DNA of 64,000 nt, taken from assembly GCA_023548195.1 (NCBI GenBank), contig JAJHZJ010000808.1:434001-498000 (forward strand), given 5' to 3'. This stretch comes from Bettongia penicillata ogilbyi (Eukaryota > Chordata > Mammalia > Diprotodontia > Potoroidae). Position numbers and translations under genes: made by a program. The notes under the pieces were generated by a model, which was not told where the DNA came from, did no database searches, and saw nothing but the letters and a program-made list of their open reading frames with translations. Shown here one piece after another: positions 35,195-46,249 of this stretch (positions are counted from its first letter, which is position 1; each line of letters opens with the position of its first letter).

Positions 35195-35427
35195 CAATAG
35201 AAGAAATGTGGTATAGGAATCTATTTTTCCCTGCAGAAAACTAGAGGGGAAAGGATGGAAGAAGGGGGGGTAGTAGAAAGGAAGACAGACTGGAGTAAGG
35301 GATGGAAGGGATGCATGTTGTCCTTGGATAGGGGCTGGGGAGAGATGGGGAGAAAATTTTGAATTCAAATTCTTGTGGAAGTGAATGTTGAGAACTGAAA
35401 AATAAATTATACATTAAAAAAAAAAAA
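35195..35427 (+). mobile_element. Second HAL1 3' tail, tandem to the first
   Basis: It restarts with GGTATAGGAATCTATTTTTCCC, homologous to 34827 and 52710. It runs through GGGGAGAAAATTTTGAATTC and ends in an AATAAATTATACATT plus A11 tail at 35427. It is either a separate 5'-truncated insertion or a tail duplication. Confidence 0.65.
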
Positions 35428-35489
35428 CAACACTGTGGCATCTACCTGCCTCTCCTTCAATTTTAAATAAATTTAATCAAATAAGACTG

Positions 35490-35765
35490 GGGGAATTCAT
35501 TAGCATAGTGGATAGAGTGCTGAACTTGACCTGGAGATCTGAGTTCAAGTTGAACCTCAGGGACTTACTTAACTATGGTAACTATGGTTACTTAACTATT
35601 TGACCCTGGAAAACTCATTCTATTTCTCTCAGTCACAGCTTCCTTATCTGTAAAATGAGGCTAATAACACCCTCTATCCTACAGAGTTTTTTGAGCATCA
35701 AAGAGATAATGTCTGTGTATTGCTTTGCAAATGTTAAATCATTATGTAAACTCTATTATTAATTA
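35490..35765 (+). mobile_element. Marsupial tRNA-headed SINE with an internal duplication
   Basis: GCATAGTGGATAGAGTGCTG, GAGTTCAAGTTGAACCTCAG, TTATCTGTAAAATGAGGC and TTGCAAATGTTAAATC follow SINE order. Between B-box and core, ACTTAACTATGGTAACTATGG...TTACTTAACTAT is a short tandem duplication not seen in the other copies. Confidence 0.75.
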
Positions 35766-36138
35766 TTAATAATAATGGCAGCATAATGTATATAGAAGAT
35801 ACTAAATAAATGTTTGATCCTTTGAAAATTAGGAGGGTATCAAAGGATAGAGTAATTGAATATTAGAACAGACTAACAAGATAATGGATTCTCATTTCTA
35901 GATATCTTAATTAAAAATTGAGTAGGTGGGTATTCATCTTTCATAGCTTTAGCAATGACTTGATTAAATGACTTCTTTACGTTCCTTCCAGATCAGACTT
36001 TATGTTTCCTTAGAAACTCCCTCTTACAAAGAAAAGCCTCTCTTTTATAAAATGAGACATCCCAATTCCAGATTAAGGATCATTGAGCAAATTCCTTGAT
36101 ATCATGGAACCAGTTAGGCCCTAGAATGTAGTCTTTCC
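35766..36138. other. No feature recognised
   Basis: AT-rich linker between a SINE and an L2 tail. Confidence 0.45.
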
Positions 36139-36139
36139 A

Positions 36140-36450
36140 TGTTTTCATCTCTTTAAATACGTATTTTCATTCAAGATCCAGATTCAAAGAAATTTCTATG
36201 AAATCTCCTCTGATCACCACAGATGAAAGTTAGTTCATCATCCACATTTCTTTACATTGCTTCTTTTTTCTTTGACACATAGCACTGTGCCTCATATTTC
36301 TTTGCAAGCATTTCTTTTCTTCTCTAGTAGACTATAACTTCCTTTATTGGGATGGCATTATTTTTCATCTTTGGATCCTTAGCAGCTGGAACAGGACCTT
36401 GAACTTAAAAAAATATATATTTTGCCAAACTGAATTGAAAGATTGAATAG
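36140..36450 (+). mobile_element. L2 LINE 3' tail
   Basis: AAATTTCTATGAAATCTCCTC, GACACATAGCACTGTGCC, CTAGTAGACTATAACTTCC and TGGATCCTTAGCAGCTGG, then an AACTGAATTGAAAG end. L2 3' UTR order. Confidence 0.65.
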
Positions 36451-37322
36451 TGTCACCTAATCTCTAGGATGTTTAAGATTTTTCCTTTTTCATAAGTTTT
36501 ACCTCCCTAAACCATATCACTTTGCTTTATTTCTATAGAATAAGGGTGGAAACTTTGAAAGTTAGGAAATTCATTTGGTGGCATGCAGTAACAAAGAGTT
36601 AGTGTTGATTTAAGAATATCCTGCCCTGAATCTAAGACTTAAAATGTTTGAATAGATGTCAAATAGAAATTCAACATGGAGAAACAGGTTTTCCTTGAGT
36701 ACTACTTCTTTGTCTACCTCTGGCTTTAAGCATGACTGACAGGGTGAGTGCAATACTACTTATATTAGGGGAAATGTACTATTTTTATGTTGTATGCATT
36801 ACAGTTCTGAACAATTGCCAGAAAGATGTCCTGAGAATTTTCCACTTGAAAGAGTTTAGCAAGTGAGGACTGTGTAAGAAAGTTCTAGGAATTACTTTTT
36901 ACTTACATTTTAGAATCAGAAATTTGCAATGGTGGAAATACTTGGAAATCTTCTGTTCTGTTTCAGTTTGTTTTGTTTTTTCTGAATGCAGGACAGAACA
37001 CATCATTATAATCAATCTGGTTTTGCTGGTCCCAAAACATATCATGTCAATTTCCTTCTCTGGGTGTTAGGACAAGAATTAGTCAAGAGTACAGTACTCT
37101 GTAGCTGGACAACCCACCTGAAGGATGAGGAAAAGAGAATGTGTTCAGCCAGTACAATTTGAATATCAGTTCAGGAATATATCTGGAATATTCCTTCACT
37201 ATCACTGTGCTCCCCCTGTTCTAGTGTGTTTTTGAGGGATTCTAGAGCAGCATAAGTACACGGTTCTAAATTCTCATAGATAAGAAGGAACACCATGAAC
37301 TCACTATAAGAAAAGATATTAT
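36451..37322. other. No feature recognised
   Basis: No repeat or coding signature is recognised. Confidence 0.45.
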
Positions 37323-37324
37323 CT

Positions 37325-38640
37325 GGTGTCCAGTAATAATGATAAAATTCTTAGGAATTACAAATACCATCTTCCCATGCAGGAATATAAATAGTTTAAC
37401 CTTATCAAATCTCTTCAGATTTTTCTTTCCTATTGATCTTATGCTTCCCTTGAGTCTTGCATTTCAAAGTCAAATTTTCTATTCAGATTTGATCTTTCCA
37501 TCAGGAATTCTTGATAGTCATTTATTTCATCAAATATCCTTTTCTTCTTTTTTACTGAAGAATGATGCTTGGTTTTTCTGGTGATTCTGCATTGTCACCC
37601 TAACTCCTTTACCCTACACAATACTATATTTCAAGTCCTTCATTACTTTAATGTAGAAGCTGTGAAATCTTGTGTGATTCTGAGTGTAGTTGCACCTTAT
37701 TTAAACTGTTTCTTTCCAGCTGCTTCAACATCTTTTCCTTGACCTGGTACCAGAAATTTGGCTATACTATTCCAGGGAGTTAACATTTTAAGATCTCTTT
37801 CAGGAGGCAATCTGTACATTCTTTTGATTTCTATTTTACCCTCAGGTTCTAGAATATCAGGGTAGGTTTCCTTGACAGTTTCTTGAAAGATAATATTTAG
37901 GTTCTTTCTTATCATGGCTTTCAGATAGTCCAATAATTATTAAATTATCTCTCTTATTTTCCTGGTCAGTTTTTCCAAAGAGTTATTTCACATTTACTAT
38001 TTTTATTAATCTTTTGTCATTGTCTATTGTTTATTGATGTTTCATGGAGTTATTAGTTTCCACTTGCCCACTCCCAATTTTTAAGGAATTATTGTCTTCG
38101 TAAGTTTTTATTTCTCCTTTTCTATTTTAAGGAGTTCTTTTCTTCAATGAATTTGTGTACATATTTTTTCCATTTGGGCAATTCCACTTTTTAAGGAATT
38201 CTCTTCAGTGGATTTGTGTGCCTCTTTTACCATTTGGCCAATTCTGTTTTTTAACGTGCTATTTTCTTCAGTATTTTTGTGTCTCCTTACCAAGTTGTTG
38301 ACTTTTTTCATTTTTCTTTTTGCATCACTCTCATTTCTTTCCCCAGTTTTTATCTACATTTCTTATTTGATTTTTTAAAATTCTTTTTGAGCTCCTTAAT
38401 AATTTGTGTGGAGGCTAAAATCAATTCACACTTTTCTTTGAGGTTTTGCATGTAGCTATTTTAACTTTGCTGTTTCCTCTGAGCTTTTGTTTTGATCTTC
38501 CCTGTTACCATAGTGACTTTCTATGATCAAGTTTTATTGTTATTGTCTGCTCATTTGCTAGGCCTTTTCCTTGACTTTTAATTTTATGTTAAAGTTGAGT
38601 TCTGCTCCCTGCTTACAGATGGCACTGTCCCAAACTTCAG
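37325..38640 (-). mobile_element. HAL1 element with most of ORF1, antisense
   Basis: On the minus strand, a 5' part near 38500-38640 leads into a decayed coiled-coil-like, lysine/glutamate-rich region. The ORF1 RNA-recognition-like domain follows (open at 37933-37697, with L-E-P-E-G-K-I and P-P-E-R-D), then a broken C-terminal domain, then the HAL1 3' UTR start (TTCCTGCATGGGAAGATGG on the minus strand near 37380). ORF2 is absent, as in HAL1. Stops interrupt both flanks of the 78-codon open piece. It is older and more diverged than the copy at 51213. Confidence 0.75.
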
Positions 38641-38669
38641 GGTTTTTGTGCTGCTCTTTTTAGGGCTAG

Positions 38670-38885
38670 TTCTGACCAACGTTGAGTCTCAGAATGTCAG
38701 AGCAGGAGGGCACTTTAAAGAGTGTCCGATCCAAACGTTTTATTGTTGAAAGAAGAAAAACAACACAATGCAGATGGAGGGATTGACTTATCTGAAGTCA
38801 TACATTCAGCCAGTGGCAGAGCAAAGTCTGGAACCCTGCTTCCTTAAGTCTTCTGTCCAAAGTTCCTGCCACTGCTCCTCCAATC
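38670..38885 (+). mobile_element. MIR-type SINE
   Basis: GTCTCAGAATGTCAGAGCAGG, TGACTTATCTGAAGTCATAC, CAGCCAGTGGCAGAGCAAAG and AACCCTGCTTCCTTAAGTC follow MIR order. Confidence 0.55.
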
Positions 38886-39372
38886 GGTTTCTCCAAATGA
38901 GTTTGAGCTATTTTCCACAGGTAAATAGTATCTCTTTCCTTCCTGGGAAGCAGCTTTTGGCTGTGCCTAATTCATGAAAGAGGCAGTATCAGGATTCTGA
39001 TTTTTCATTTAGTGGCAAAAGTCAGTTGAAGGTAGTAGAGGTTAGGCAAGTCACTGTCTTTACTTTGCCATCTTCATGTTGTAACCTCTGTGCCTTCTTT
39101 CAACAGATCTCATTTCCTGTCCTTCTACAAGACTGGGAATTTTGAGTGTAGTGAGGTAAGGACACACACATTGCAGGGGGTCCATGCTCTGTTCTCACTA
39201 TAGAAAACCCTATGGAATGCTGATTCTGTACTCTGGAAACTTATGAGAAAAAATTACGAAAACTTGGCACTTGGGAATGATGCAGTGAGCACTGAGCAAT
39301 TCCTTGGTCCTTGCCACACCAGTCCTTGATGGTGGCAGCAGGGCAGAGGGCTCAATCAGAGAAAGATGGGAG
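38886..39372. other. No feature recognised
   Basis: No gene or named repeat; ends at the CCTT microsatellite. Confidence 0.45.
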
Positions 39373-39560
39373 GCAGTTTCTTTCTTTCTTCTTTCCTTCC
39401 TTCCTTCCTTCCTTCCTTCCTTCCTTCCTTCCTTCCTTCCTTCCTTCCTTCCTTCCTTCCTCTTTCCTTCCTTCCTTCTTTCCTTCCTTCTTTCCTTCCT
39501 TCCTTCCTTCCTTTCTTTTTTCTTTCTTTCCCTTTCTTTTTTTTTCTTTCCCTTTTCCTT
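39373..39560. repeat. (CCTT)n / (CTTT)n microsatellite
   Basis: About 190 bp of pure pyrimidine on the plus strand. It gives long low-complexity frames (S-F-L-P on plus, K-E-G-R on minus) on both strands, none of them genuine genes. Confidence 0.97.
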
Positions 39561-40070
39561 TCTAGCACTCTACAACTTAGAAGTAAATCACTCATAAGGT
39601 ATGATGGAGTTCCCCTATTTGCCCTCTCCAACAACCATCATAAATTTCTACTACTCCCACCAAAAAGAATAGACTAATTAGATGTGGTTGAACCTTGGTC
39701 ACTGGGTGCATCTTCTTGTGTATCGTTAAATAAAGACTAACACTAATTGATCACTTTACCCACTTAGTTCCCCCACAATTCTATGAAAAATATCTCTTCT
39801 CTAATAAAGGAGACCTGGACTTAAAGACCTTCACCATCAAAATTTTCTTCTTCCATAAGTGAGTCGTCTAGGACTGTCCCGTTTATAGCAAAAAAAAAGA
39901 TTGCTTCTCATCTCAGTTCAGTCTCCTTATTTTGTGTAGCTCTTGGCACATTATGAACTCTTTACTCAACTTACTTAGAAAAGGGTATCTAAAGTTATTT
40001 TGGAGGTAGGAGGGTCTTGGACCCACTTTAGAAAACTTACTCTGATGCAAATTAACTTACTTTCAGGGCT
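39561..40070. other. No feature recognised
   Basis: No gene or repeat recognised. Confidence 0.45.
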
Positions 40071-40071
40071 A

Positions 40072-40260
40072 TATGAAGAGGCAATATAGTAAAATAAATG
40101 GAACATTGGACTTAATCTATGAAAGATTATGGATTTGAATACTGCCTTGGGTATTTAATAGCTTTTTGCCCCTGGACAAGTTATTTAATATTGTTGGGCT
40201 TATTTTCTTGATCTGTAAAATGAAGTAGTTGGACTCAACAACCTCCAAGATCCTATGAGG
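40072..40260 (+). mobile_element. CORE-SINE
   Basis: GAGGCAATATAGTAAAATAAATGG, TATGGATTTGAATACTGCC, CTGGACAAGTTATTTAATATTG and GATCTGTAAAATGAAGTAG, then CTCCAAGATCCTATGAGG at the end. THER/MIR-type layout. Confidence 0.65.
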
Positions 40261-41076
40261 GCAGTGAGGGAAAGACTTTCAAAATATCTGAAAAAGGAGA
40301 CAGTACCAAAGACCAGGGTGAAAAAAATATTCAGATTATACTACACATTTAGTCAGCACTTAAAGTCAAACACAATATTGTATGTATCTCAGACAGTAGA
40401 GATGGACAATGAACTAGGCAGAGAACCCAACGGAATATGAAGTTGAATTATATGTGAAAAATTAAGCATGGTTTCAATAACTACCAATACTTTCCTGGAA
40501 CATCTTTCTAATGTTTGTATTTTCCCAGTTTCTTTCATGACTATGTATTCATGGAATGCACAGCTTCTGAAGAATTAAGGCCATGAGCACCCAGAGGGCA
40601 GTGGATGGTCACATAGTGGGTAGAGTTGGGCAGAAATGGAGAATTGCACAGGAAAAGAGACATAAACGATATTAGTAGGAATATTTATAAAGAGTAATGG
40701 CATGGGGAATTCATGTTAAGCAACCAAGGAAGGGCTAAATGAGGGATGGCTCATGTGCATCAGTAGTATCTAAGCAAAGGAAAGAGATCTACCGCATGTC
40801 TTCTACACTGGATGGGCTTCCTGTGAAAAATTTATGGAAGGAAACAGACAAGAGTAACACAAGAAAAGGAGGCATTGCTGGGTGATAATCTGTACCACAA
40901 GAAGTAGTACTTCCACAGATCCAATGAAACAACAAAATAGGTACTTTCTTGGTCTCTAATTGCTTCATGTATTTATCTGTCCTCTTCAACTATAAATAAT
41001 GAATCATCCAGTTTTTGTACTGAAACTTCAATAAATTCATCACAATTCTAGAGTTCATAAGGATAGAAAACAAAGT
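40261..41076. other. No feature recognised
   Basis: No gene. A possible scrap of the unnamed ancient repeat (CAGTGGATGGTCACATAG) lies near 40600; it is too weak to annotate. Confidence 0.4.
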
Positions 41077-41077
41077 A

Positions 41078-41160
41078 GAATAAAGGATCTGCCTTTCAGA
41101 AGCTTAAATTTAGGTGTAGAGAAAAGACATTCACACAAACAGCAACTGGCAAACAATACA
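41078..41160 (+). mobile_element. Unnamed ancient mammalian repeat, head fragment
   Basis: AGGATCTGCCTTTCAGAAGC followed by TTAAATTTAGGTGTAGAG aligns with the heads at 11240, 26390 and 49360. Confidence 0.4.
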
Positions 41161-41161
41161 G

Positions 41162-41162
<1 letters not shown>

Positions 41163-41240
<78 letters not shown>
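41163..41240. repeat. (TA)38 microsatellite
   Basis: An uninterrupted AT dinucleotide run of about 78 bp, the longest perfect one in the window. Confidence 0.98.
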
Positions 41241-41246
<6 letters not shown>

Positions 41247-42752
41247 GATAGTAAACTGTGCAGACCAGACTTCAAATGTCATTAAAGTGAGTGGAGAATG
41301 AAAAATATTTTTCTTTGACTTCTCATTGAGGCCAGGAGTCATGCCAGGGAGTAGAAATTATTCCTGATTCCTCCTGGTCTCATTCAGGGAGTCAATAGAA
41401 GAAAACCAGTGTAAAATGAGAAAGGAACTATCCAAGGTGCTTCATCTTTCTAAGACTAATTATAATTCCTATTTATAGAGAAATGTAAGGTTTATAGAGT
41501 GACTGCCACACACAGAACCTCTATGAAATAGGGTAAGTAGAGTTTCATATAATCCTGAGAGGTGCTTGTTCACATTTCAAAATTATAATTTGTCATTTTG
41601 GATCAACACTATAAGTACTATAAGTCCACTTTCCCACAAGGGGAGAGAAAAAAAAATTTTCCCTGATGTTAACTGGTCAGGGGAAGGATGACTATTTTAG
41701 AGAGATTCATTTATCCTCCCTTTTTTATGTTTTATAGAATTAATAGTTACTGTCAGAGATGAACTTCATATTCTGGCCATTATACACAAAAATTTATAAC
41801 ATTCCACTTTCTTTTTCTAGAACATGAAACATTGATATGAAAGCTTTTTATTCATAATGTAAATATATTGGATGCATTTCTTACAATTTGATATTAACTG
41901 ACAAGAAGATTTGCTTGGAACTTTTACATAAAGACAAATCCCACTACAGAGGAAAGTATAGACATAGAGTTTTTTATTTGGAAATTTATTTGTGTTTTGT
42001 TCATAATTTCAACTAGTCAAAATTCAGGCATGACACTTTGAAACTCCAATCAAATTTCTTTAATCTGCAGAAAATGCTATTTGTAAAATGATAGTGTTGC
42101 TCCAAAATGAAAAATCATAATTTTGAAAATGGTTAAAGCAATTAAAAGCGAATAAATTTTAAAACTATTGAGTGTTGGGGGACTGGATGAATAAATTTTA
42201 GTTATTTATTGGCAAGATCATGAAAGCACTCTGTTAACAAGATTGCAAAATGGTATGGCATGTTGGAATGCTGTGGATGGGAGGCATTTCTTCCTTATAT
42301 TTTATGTATGGTAGATTTCTCAGATTCCTTGATCAAATCAAATTGAATACTGATTCAAGATATAATCTCAGCTGAATTCCACCTAACTTGGAAATTGTAA
42401 TTAGTTGTTACTTCTGATGATAGTGTATGCTATGAAAATAAGTGTTTCCATTGTGCTGACAATTACCATCATAACTCTGATAGCATATATTTTAGGTTCA
42501 GTCACCTAATCCCCATATGCACTGACAGTTTGTTTCCAAAGAGAAAGTGACTATTCCTTGCTGTGTGGTGGGTCTGCTTTCCCAATGTGCAGTGGGGAAA
42601 GTGAACCCCTGGCTTGAGTGGAGGGTGATTTTGTAACTTTTGTGTTGCTATGACTTTACAAAAAATGTTATTTTTTAAAAGCTACTTGATATCAACTGGT
42701 TAATTAATATTGTTAAACACATCAATGGTGGTTCATAAAGGTTACTGGGGTA
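41241..42752. other. No feature recognised
   Basis: About 1.5 kb of AT-rich DNA with no repeat core or coding frame that I recognise. Confidence 0.45.
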
Positions 42753-42753
42753 G

Positions 42754-43110
42754 CTGTTTGTCCTTCATTATTGAAGGAGATCATTGACATCAGCACAGTG
42801 ATATCTTGACTGGCAAGTGACTTGGATTTAAGTGAGGCACAGCTGTTCAAAGTCATCAGTTGCATCCACTCTCTCCTCCAGAGTCATCAGAGTCCAGTGG
42901 CAGGCATGGTTCAGGATGACTGGTGATGGTCCAAATTGCAGTGGGAGACTTTGGCCTTTTTGTGATAAGGTCTCTTCCAGGTCTCAGTTTGTCAGGGTTT
43001 TGATGACTCAGAATAAGTGTAAATACCAATTATTTCTGTTCTTGTCAGAAACTCGAAGGGTCTCCCCTTCTCTGATTATGAAAGTGGCTCATATGGGATT
43101 GTATTAGAAC
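42754..43110 (-). mobile_element. RTE-like LINE 3' tail, antisense
   Basis: The plus strand reads TGTTTGTCCTTCATTATTGAAGG, CTTGACTGGCAAGTGACTTGG, CTCTCCTCCAGAGTCATCAG, TCCAGTGGCAGGCATGG and TTCAGGATGACTGGTGATGG. This is the reverse complement, in order, of the long tail of the WSINE1-like SINEs at 19104 and 58899. The match continues past the SINE junction (GACTTTGGCCTTTTTGTG, CTTCCAGGTCTCAGTTTGTC), so this is LINE rather than SINE. The RTE assignment is inference from the non-poly(A) tail. Confidence 0.6.
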
Positions 43111-43414
43111 CTACAACCCCTCAAGTTTATCCCTTGACCAGTTTGCCTACAATATTCACAGTGTATCCGGAACCAGATTAAAGTATAATTCAGAAATATT
43201 TAATAAAATTAATTTAAAATACAACAGAATATAGATCTTATTCATATGTGGTTTTCTAAATCAACATGCAGCCCACAAGAAGTCTTAGTCCAACTTGTGC
43301 TTGAAAAAGAATCCCCTCTCCAACAATGTACCTTTTCCCCATTCAGCTTTGCTTAAAAGTATTAATGAGGAAGCCCTAGTTATCTCATTCTATACTTGGG
43401 TAAATCTAATTACT

Positions 43415-43655
43415 AGGTTTGGGCAGCTAAGTGGCACAATAGATAGAATGCCAGGCCTGCAGTCAGGAAGACATCTTCCTGTATTCAAAATTCAACTTCA
43501 GATACTTCCTAGTTGTGTGACCCTGTTTCCTCACTTTCTTCATCTATAAAAGAGCTAGAGAAGGAAATGACAAATCACTTCAGTATCTTTGCTAAGAAAA
43601 CGCTAAATGGGCTCATGAAGAATCGGATATGACCGAAACAACTGAACAATAACAA
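43415..43655 (+). mobile_element. Marsupial tRNA-derived SINE
   Basis: GGGCAGCTAAGTGGCACAAT, GATAGAATGCCAGGCCTGC, ATTCAAAATTCAACTTCAG and TAGTTGTGTGACCCTGTTTC are followed by GAGCTAGAGAAGGAAATGAC, CAGTATCTTTGCTAAGAAAAC and GATATGACCGAAACAACTG. Same subfamily as 14243. Confidence 0.88.
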
Positions 43656-43855
43656 TTATTAGATTAACTCAAAGGAATTAAATAATCTAACCTCCCTAAG
43701 CATGTTTTTTTTTTTTTTTACCTATGAAATGCAGATAACATTTGCACCAACTAACCTCAAAGGACTGCTGTGAGGATCTAAAGTGATAAGATATAAAAAA
43801 TACTTTTTTTAACCTGAAAAACTCTATCCAAATGTGAGCAACTATTAAAAATGTT
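43656..43855 (+). mobile_element. Possible SINE distal fragment
   Basis: TAACCTCCCTAAGCATG, a T15 run, CTATGAAATGCAGATAAC, and AAAGGACTGCTGTGAGGATC resemble the distal half of a tRNA-headed SINE. The call is weak. Confidence 0.35.
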
Positions 43856-44982
43856 TCTATTATTACTTGAAATGGTTTAGTTCTCCCCCTTCCTCAAACT
43901 CTTATTTTGACGTCACTTCATGGTGTCCTTGTATATCCCTGTGTCCTTGAGATATGCTGATAGAGTACAGGCTCTGACAGGTCTGACCAAGACAGAAAGC
44001 TTTCTAGTTTCAGTTGTCTATGTCATCTGAGGATGAAGCCAGTTACATTCAGATACGTTCATTTCCTTGCAGTTTAGACACCAGGTAATAAAATGTTTTG
44101 GCCTTAGAAACTCATGAATACTGTGTATTAAGGAGAATAGGAATTGTAATATGAGTTGATAGATTACCTTCCCTGATGAAATCATGTGTCTCCAAAGTAT
44201 CAACTTATCAGACAGAGAGATTCTTATTTTGAGAGAGTTTTGCTTCAAGGACTTCATTTTGTCTTGTAAAAAAAAAGTAAATAATGGTTTACATGTAGAC
44301 TTGGCAAATTGAACTAAAACCTCATTGCTGGGTAACCTAATCAATCTCCCAGCTATAATGCAATGGCTTCATTTATTCCTTTCCACCCTTTGAGTATCTT
44401 GGGCTACACTGGACTTTCCAGAGTAGAAAGAGAAGAGGCTGGGAGGTAGCAATGGGGGCAGGGAATACTTTTTTTTCCTCAATTGGACCCAAATTAAAGA
44501 ACAAGAATGTATCTGGATCACAGCTAGTGCATCTTTGCATGTATGTATTTTAATTTAAATGAAAGAAAAAATTTTTTAATAAGAAAGACTGTATTCAAAG
44601 GTAATAAACCCTTTGACATTATTAAGCTAATCTTCAAGAGTACTCCAAACAATTCACATTTTTATTAAAAAATTTTACTCCCTTCTACTTTAAAAAACAT
44701 ATGTAGAGCTGCTTATAGATCAAGAACAGCATATGACAAGACATTCCAGGATAAAACTCAACAGCATTCATAAAAAGGAAATAAAGCAAAGTAAATACTT
44801 TTAGGAATAGAATTGAGTAGATTATAAAATTTGGATAATAAATTTGGCTCTGTTTCCTGGCAGCTAATATAAGAGGAAAACATGCATATTCCATAGTTTT
44901 AGTTAGCTATAAGAAAACATAAAATCTGAAGTTTCTTCTGAATAAACTCCAGTAGAAATTTAGCATATATGACCCAATAATA

Positions 44983-44983
<1 letters not shown>
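43856..44983. other. No recognised gene; 108-codon antisense frame at 44018-44344
   Basis: The minus-strand frame at 44018-44344 has no domain I recognise and no promoter or splice context. The rest is AT-rich with nothing to call. Confidence 0.4.

Positions 44984-45032
<49 letters not shown>
44984..45032. repeat. (CA)n microsatellite
   Basis: About 24 CA units, followed by GAGAGAG and a short GATGAGCTCTA tandem pair. Confidence 0.97.
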
Positions 45033-45036
<4 letters not shown>

Positions 45037-46248
45037 ACTGAGAGAGAGATGAGCTCTAGATGAGCTCTATAGATTGTACAGCGAACTTCATATCACAGTC
45101 TGGACAGTAGGCATTCTTCATCTATTTGGTTTTCCACTGTGAAGAGTTAGACCCAATTCTTTTGAGTTGTTACTATGACTCTATGTTGAAATCTGAACTT
45201 GCAATATAGACACTACTTTCTAAGAGGTCTACCAGATAATGACATCATGAACTAGTGAGTACCTGAGAATGTTTGCAAAAGATTTGAGGAAGTAGAAGGA
45301 AGAAGAAAATTAGCTAAAGTCATTGGGATCATTTCCATCTTGATGGCATGTGGGGTCTGCCGAGTCAAGCCTCCATTTGCCTCCAAACTCTCTGAACCCT
45401 TCCACATAGAGTCTAAAAGCTGATGCTCAAAGGTGGCTCTCTAGTGTTTAGACTGGGTTGTGGCCTCAGTATACAGACTAAAACAGACTGAACTATAGTT
45501 GGTAAACCTTGCCCCAATGTCTTTTCTTTTTATTTCTGAGTTGGGAATTTCTGAGTTGAAATTCTGGAGACTGAGCAATTCTTATGAAAAGCCTTTGTTC
45601 TTCTCCCCACTGAGAGGGGAGAAGAGAAAGAATTTTAACCTGGGAAGTTGTCTTTGTTACTCCAGTCCAATCTTAGATTATGTCTAATGAACTAGACTGT
45701 AAAGATTTTTCTCCTTGAATTCCTTCTGTATTGTTTTTTCTAGTATTTATCCCTCTGGTATATACAAAGTATTTGAGTGCTCTCTAGTCCTGTCCTGTGT
45801 TTTGATTTCCTGTTCAGTAGTAGAGATTTGGGAAAGAAGGATCAAGTCTGGATAAGAGACAGAAAGACATATTAGTTCTTCCTTTCCTTGGTGAAAAGAG
45901 TAAAGAAGTAATAGAGCAGTGGGCTCCTCTTAGAAACTCACAAACCTAATGGTGCTATCTAGGGCAGTCCACAGAAATGAACAGGAGAAATAAAAGCAAA
46001 GAAAGAGATTCTCTGAGGAATAAGAGTTGTATATCCCCCAAAGGACAATGGAGAAGCACAGAGTGGGTGTGAGTAGGCAGTAGCATATTACCAGAAGTAA
46101 TCATTCTGGAGCAATGATATAAAAGATGTCACCAGAAACTTATAACTAGGAAAGGATATGGGTCTATATTGTAGTAAGAGTGAGCATTCCCTATTGATAT
46201 CTCAATGATCCAGATACTCAGGGATCCAGAGTAGGTCCCCAATAGTTT
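45033..46248. other. No feature recognised
   Basis: No repeat or coding signature. A TTCTCCCCACTGAGAGGGGAG inverted stretch near 45600-45622 is a small hairpin only. Confidence 0.45.
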
Positions 46249-46249
46249 G

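Noticed and set aside
39304..39677. Long low-complexity frames on both strands (S-F-L-P and K-E-G-R repeats)
   Set aside because: They are translations of the CCTT microsatellite.
44018..44344. 108-codon antisense frame
   Set aside because: No domain or gene context; composition is ordinary for AT-rich noncoding DNA.
44984..45032. Short direct repeats around CA/GATA tracts as a possible CRISPR-like array
   Set aside because: They are simple microsatellites without unique spacers, in a mammalian genome.
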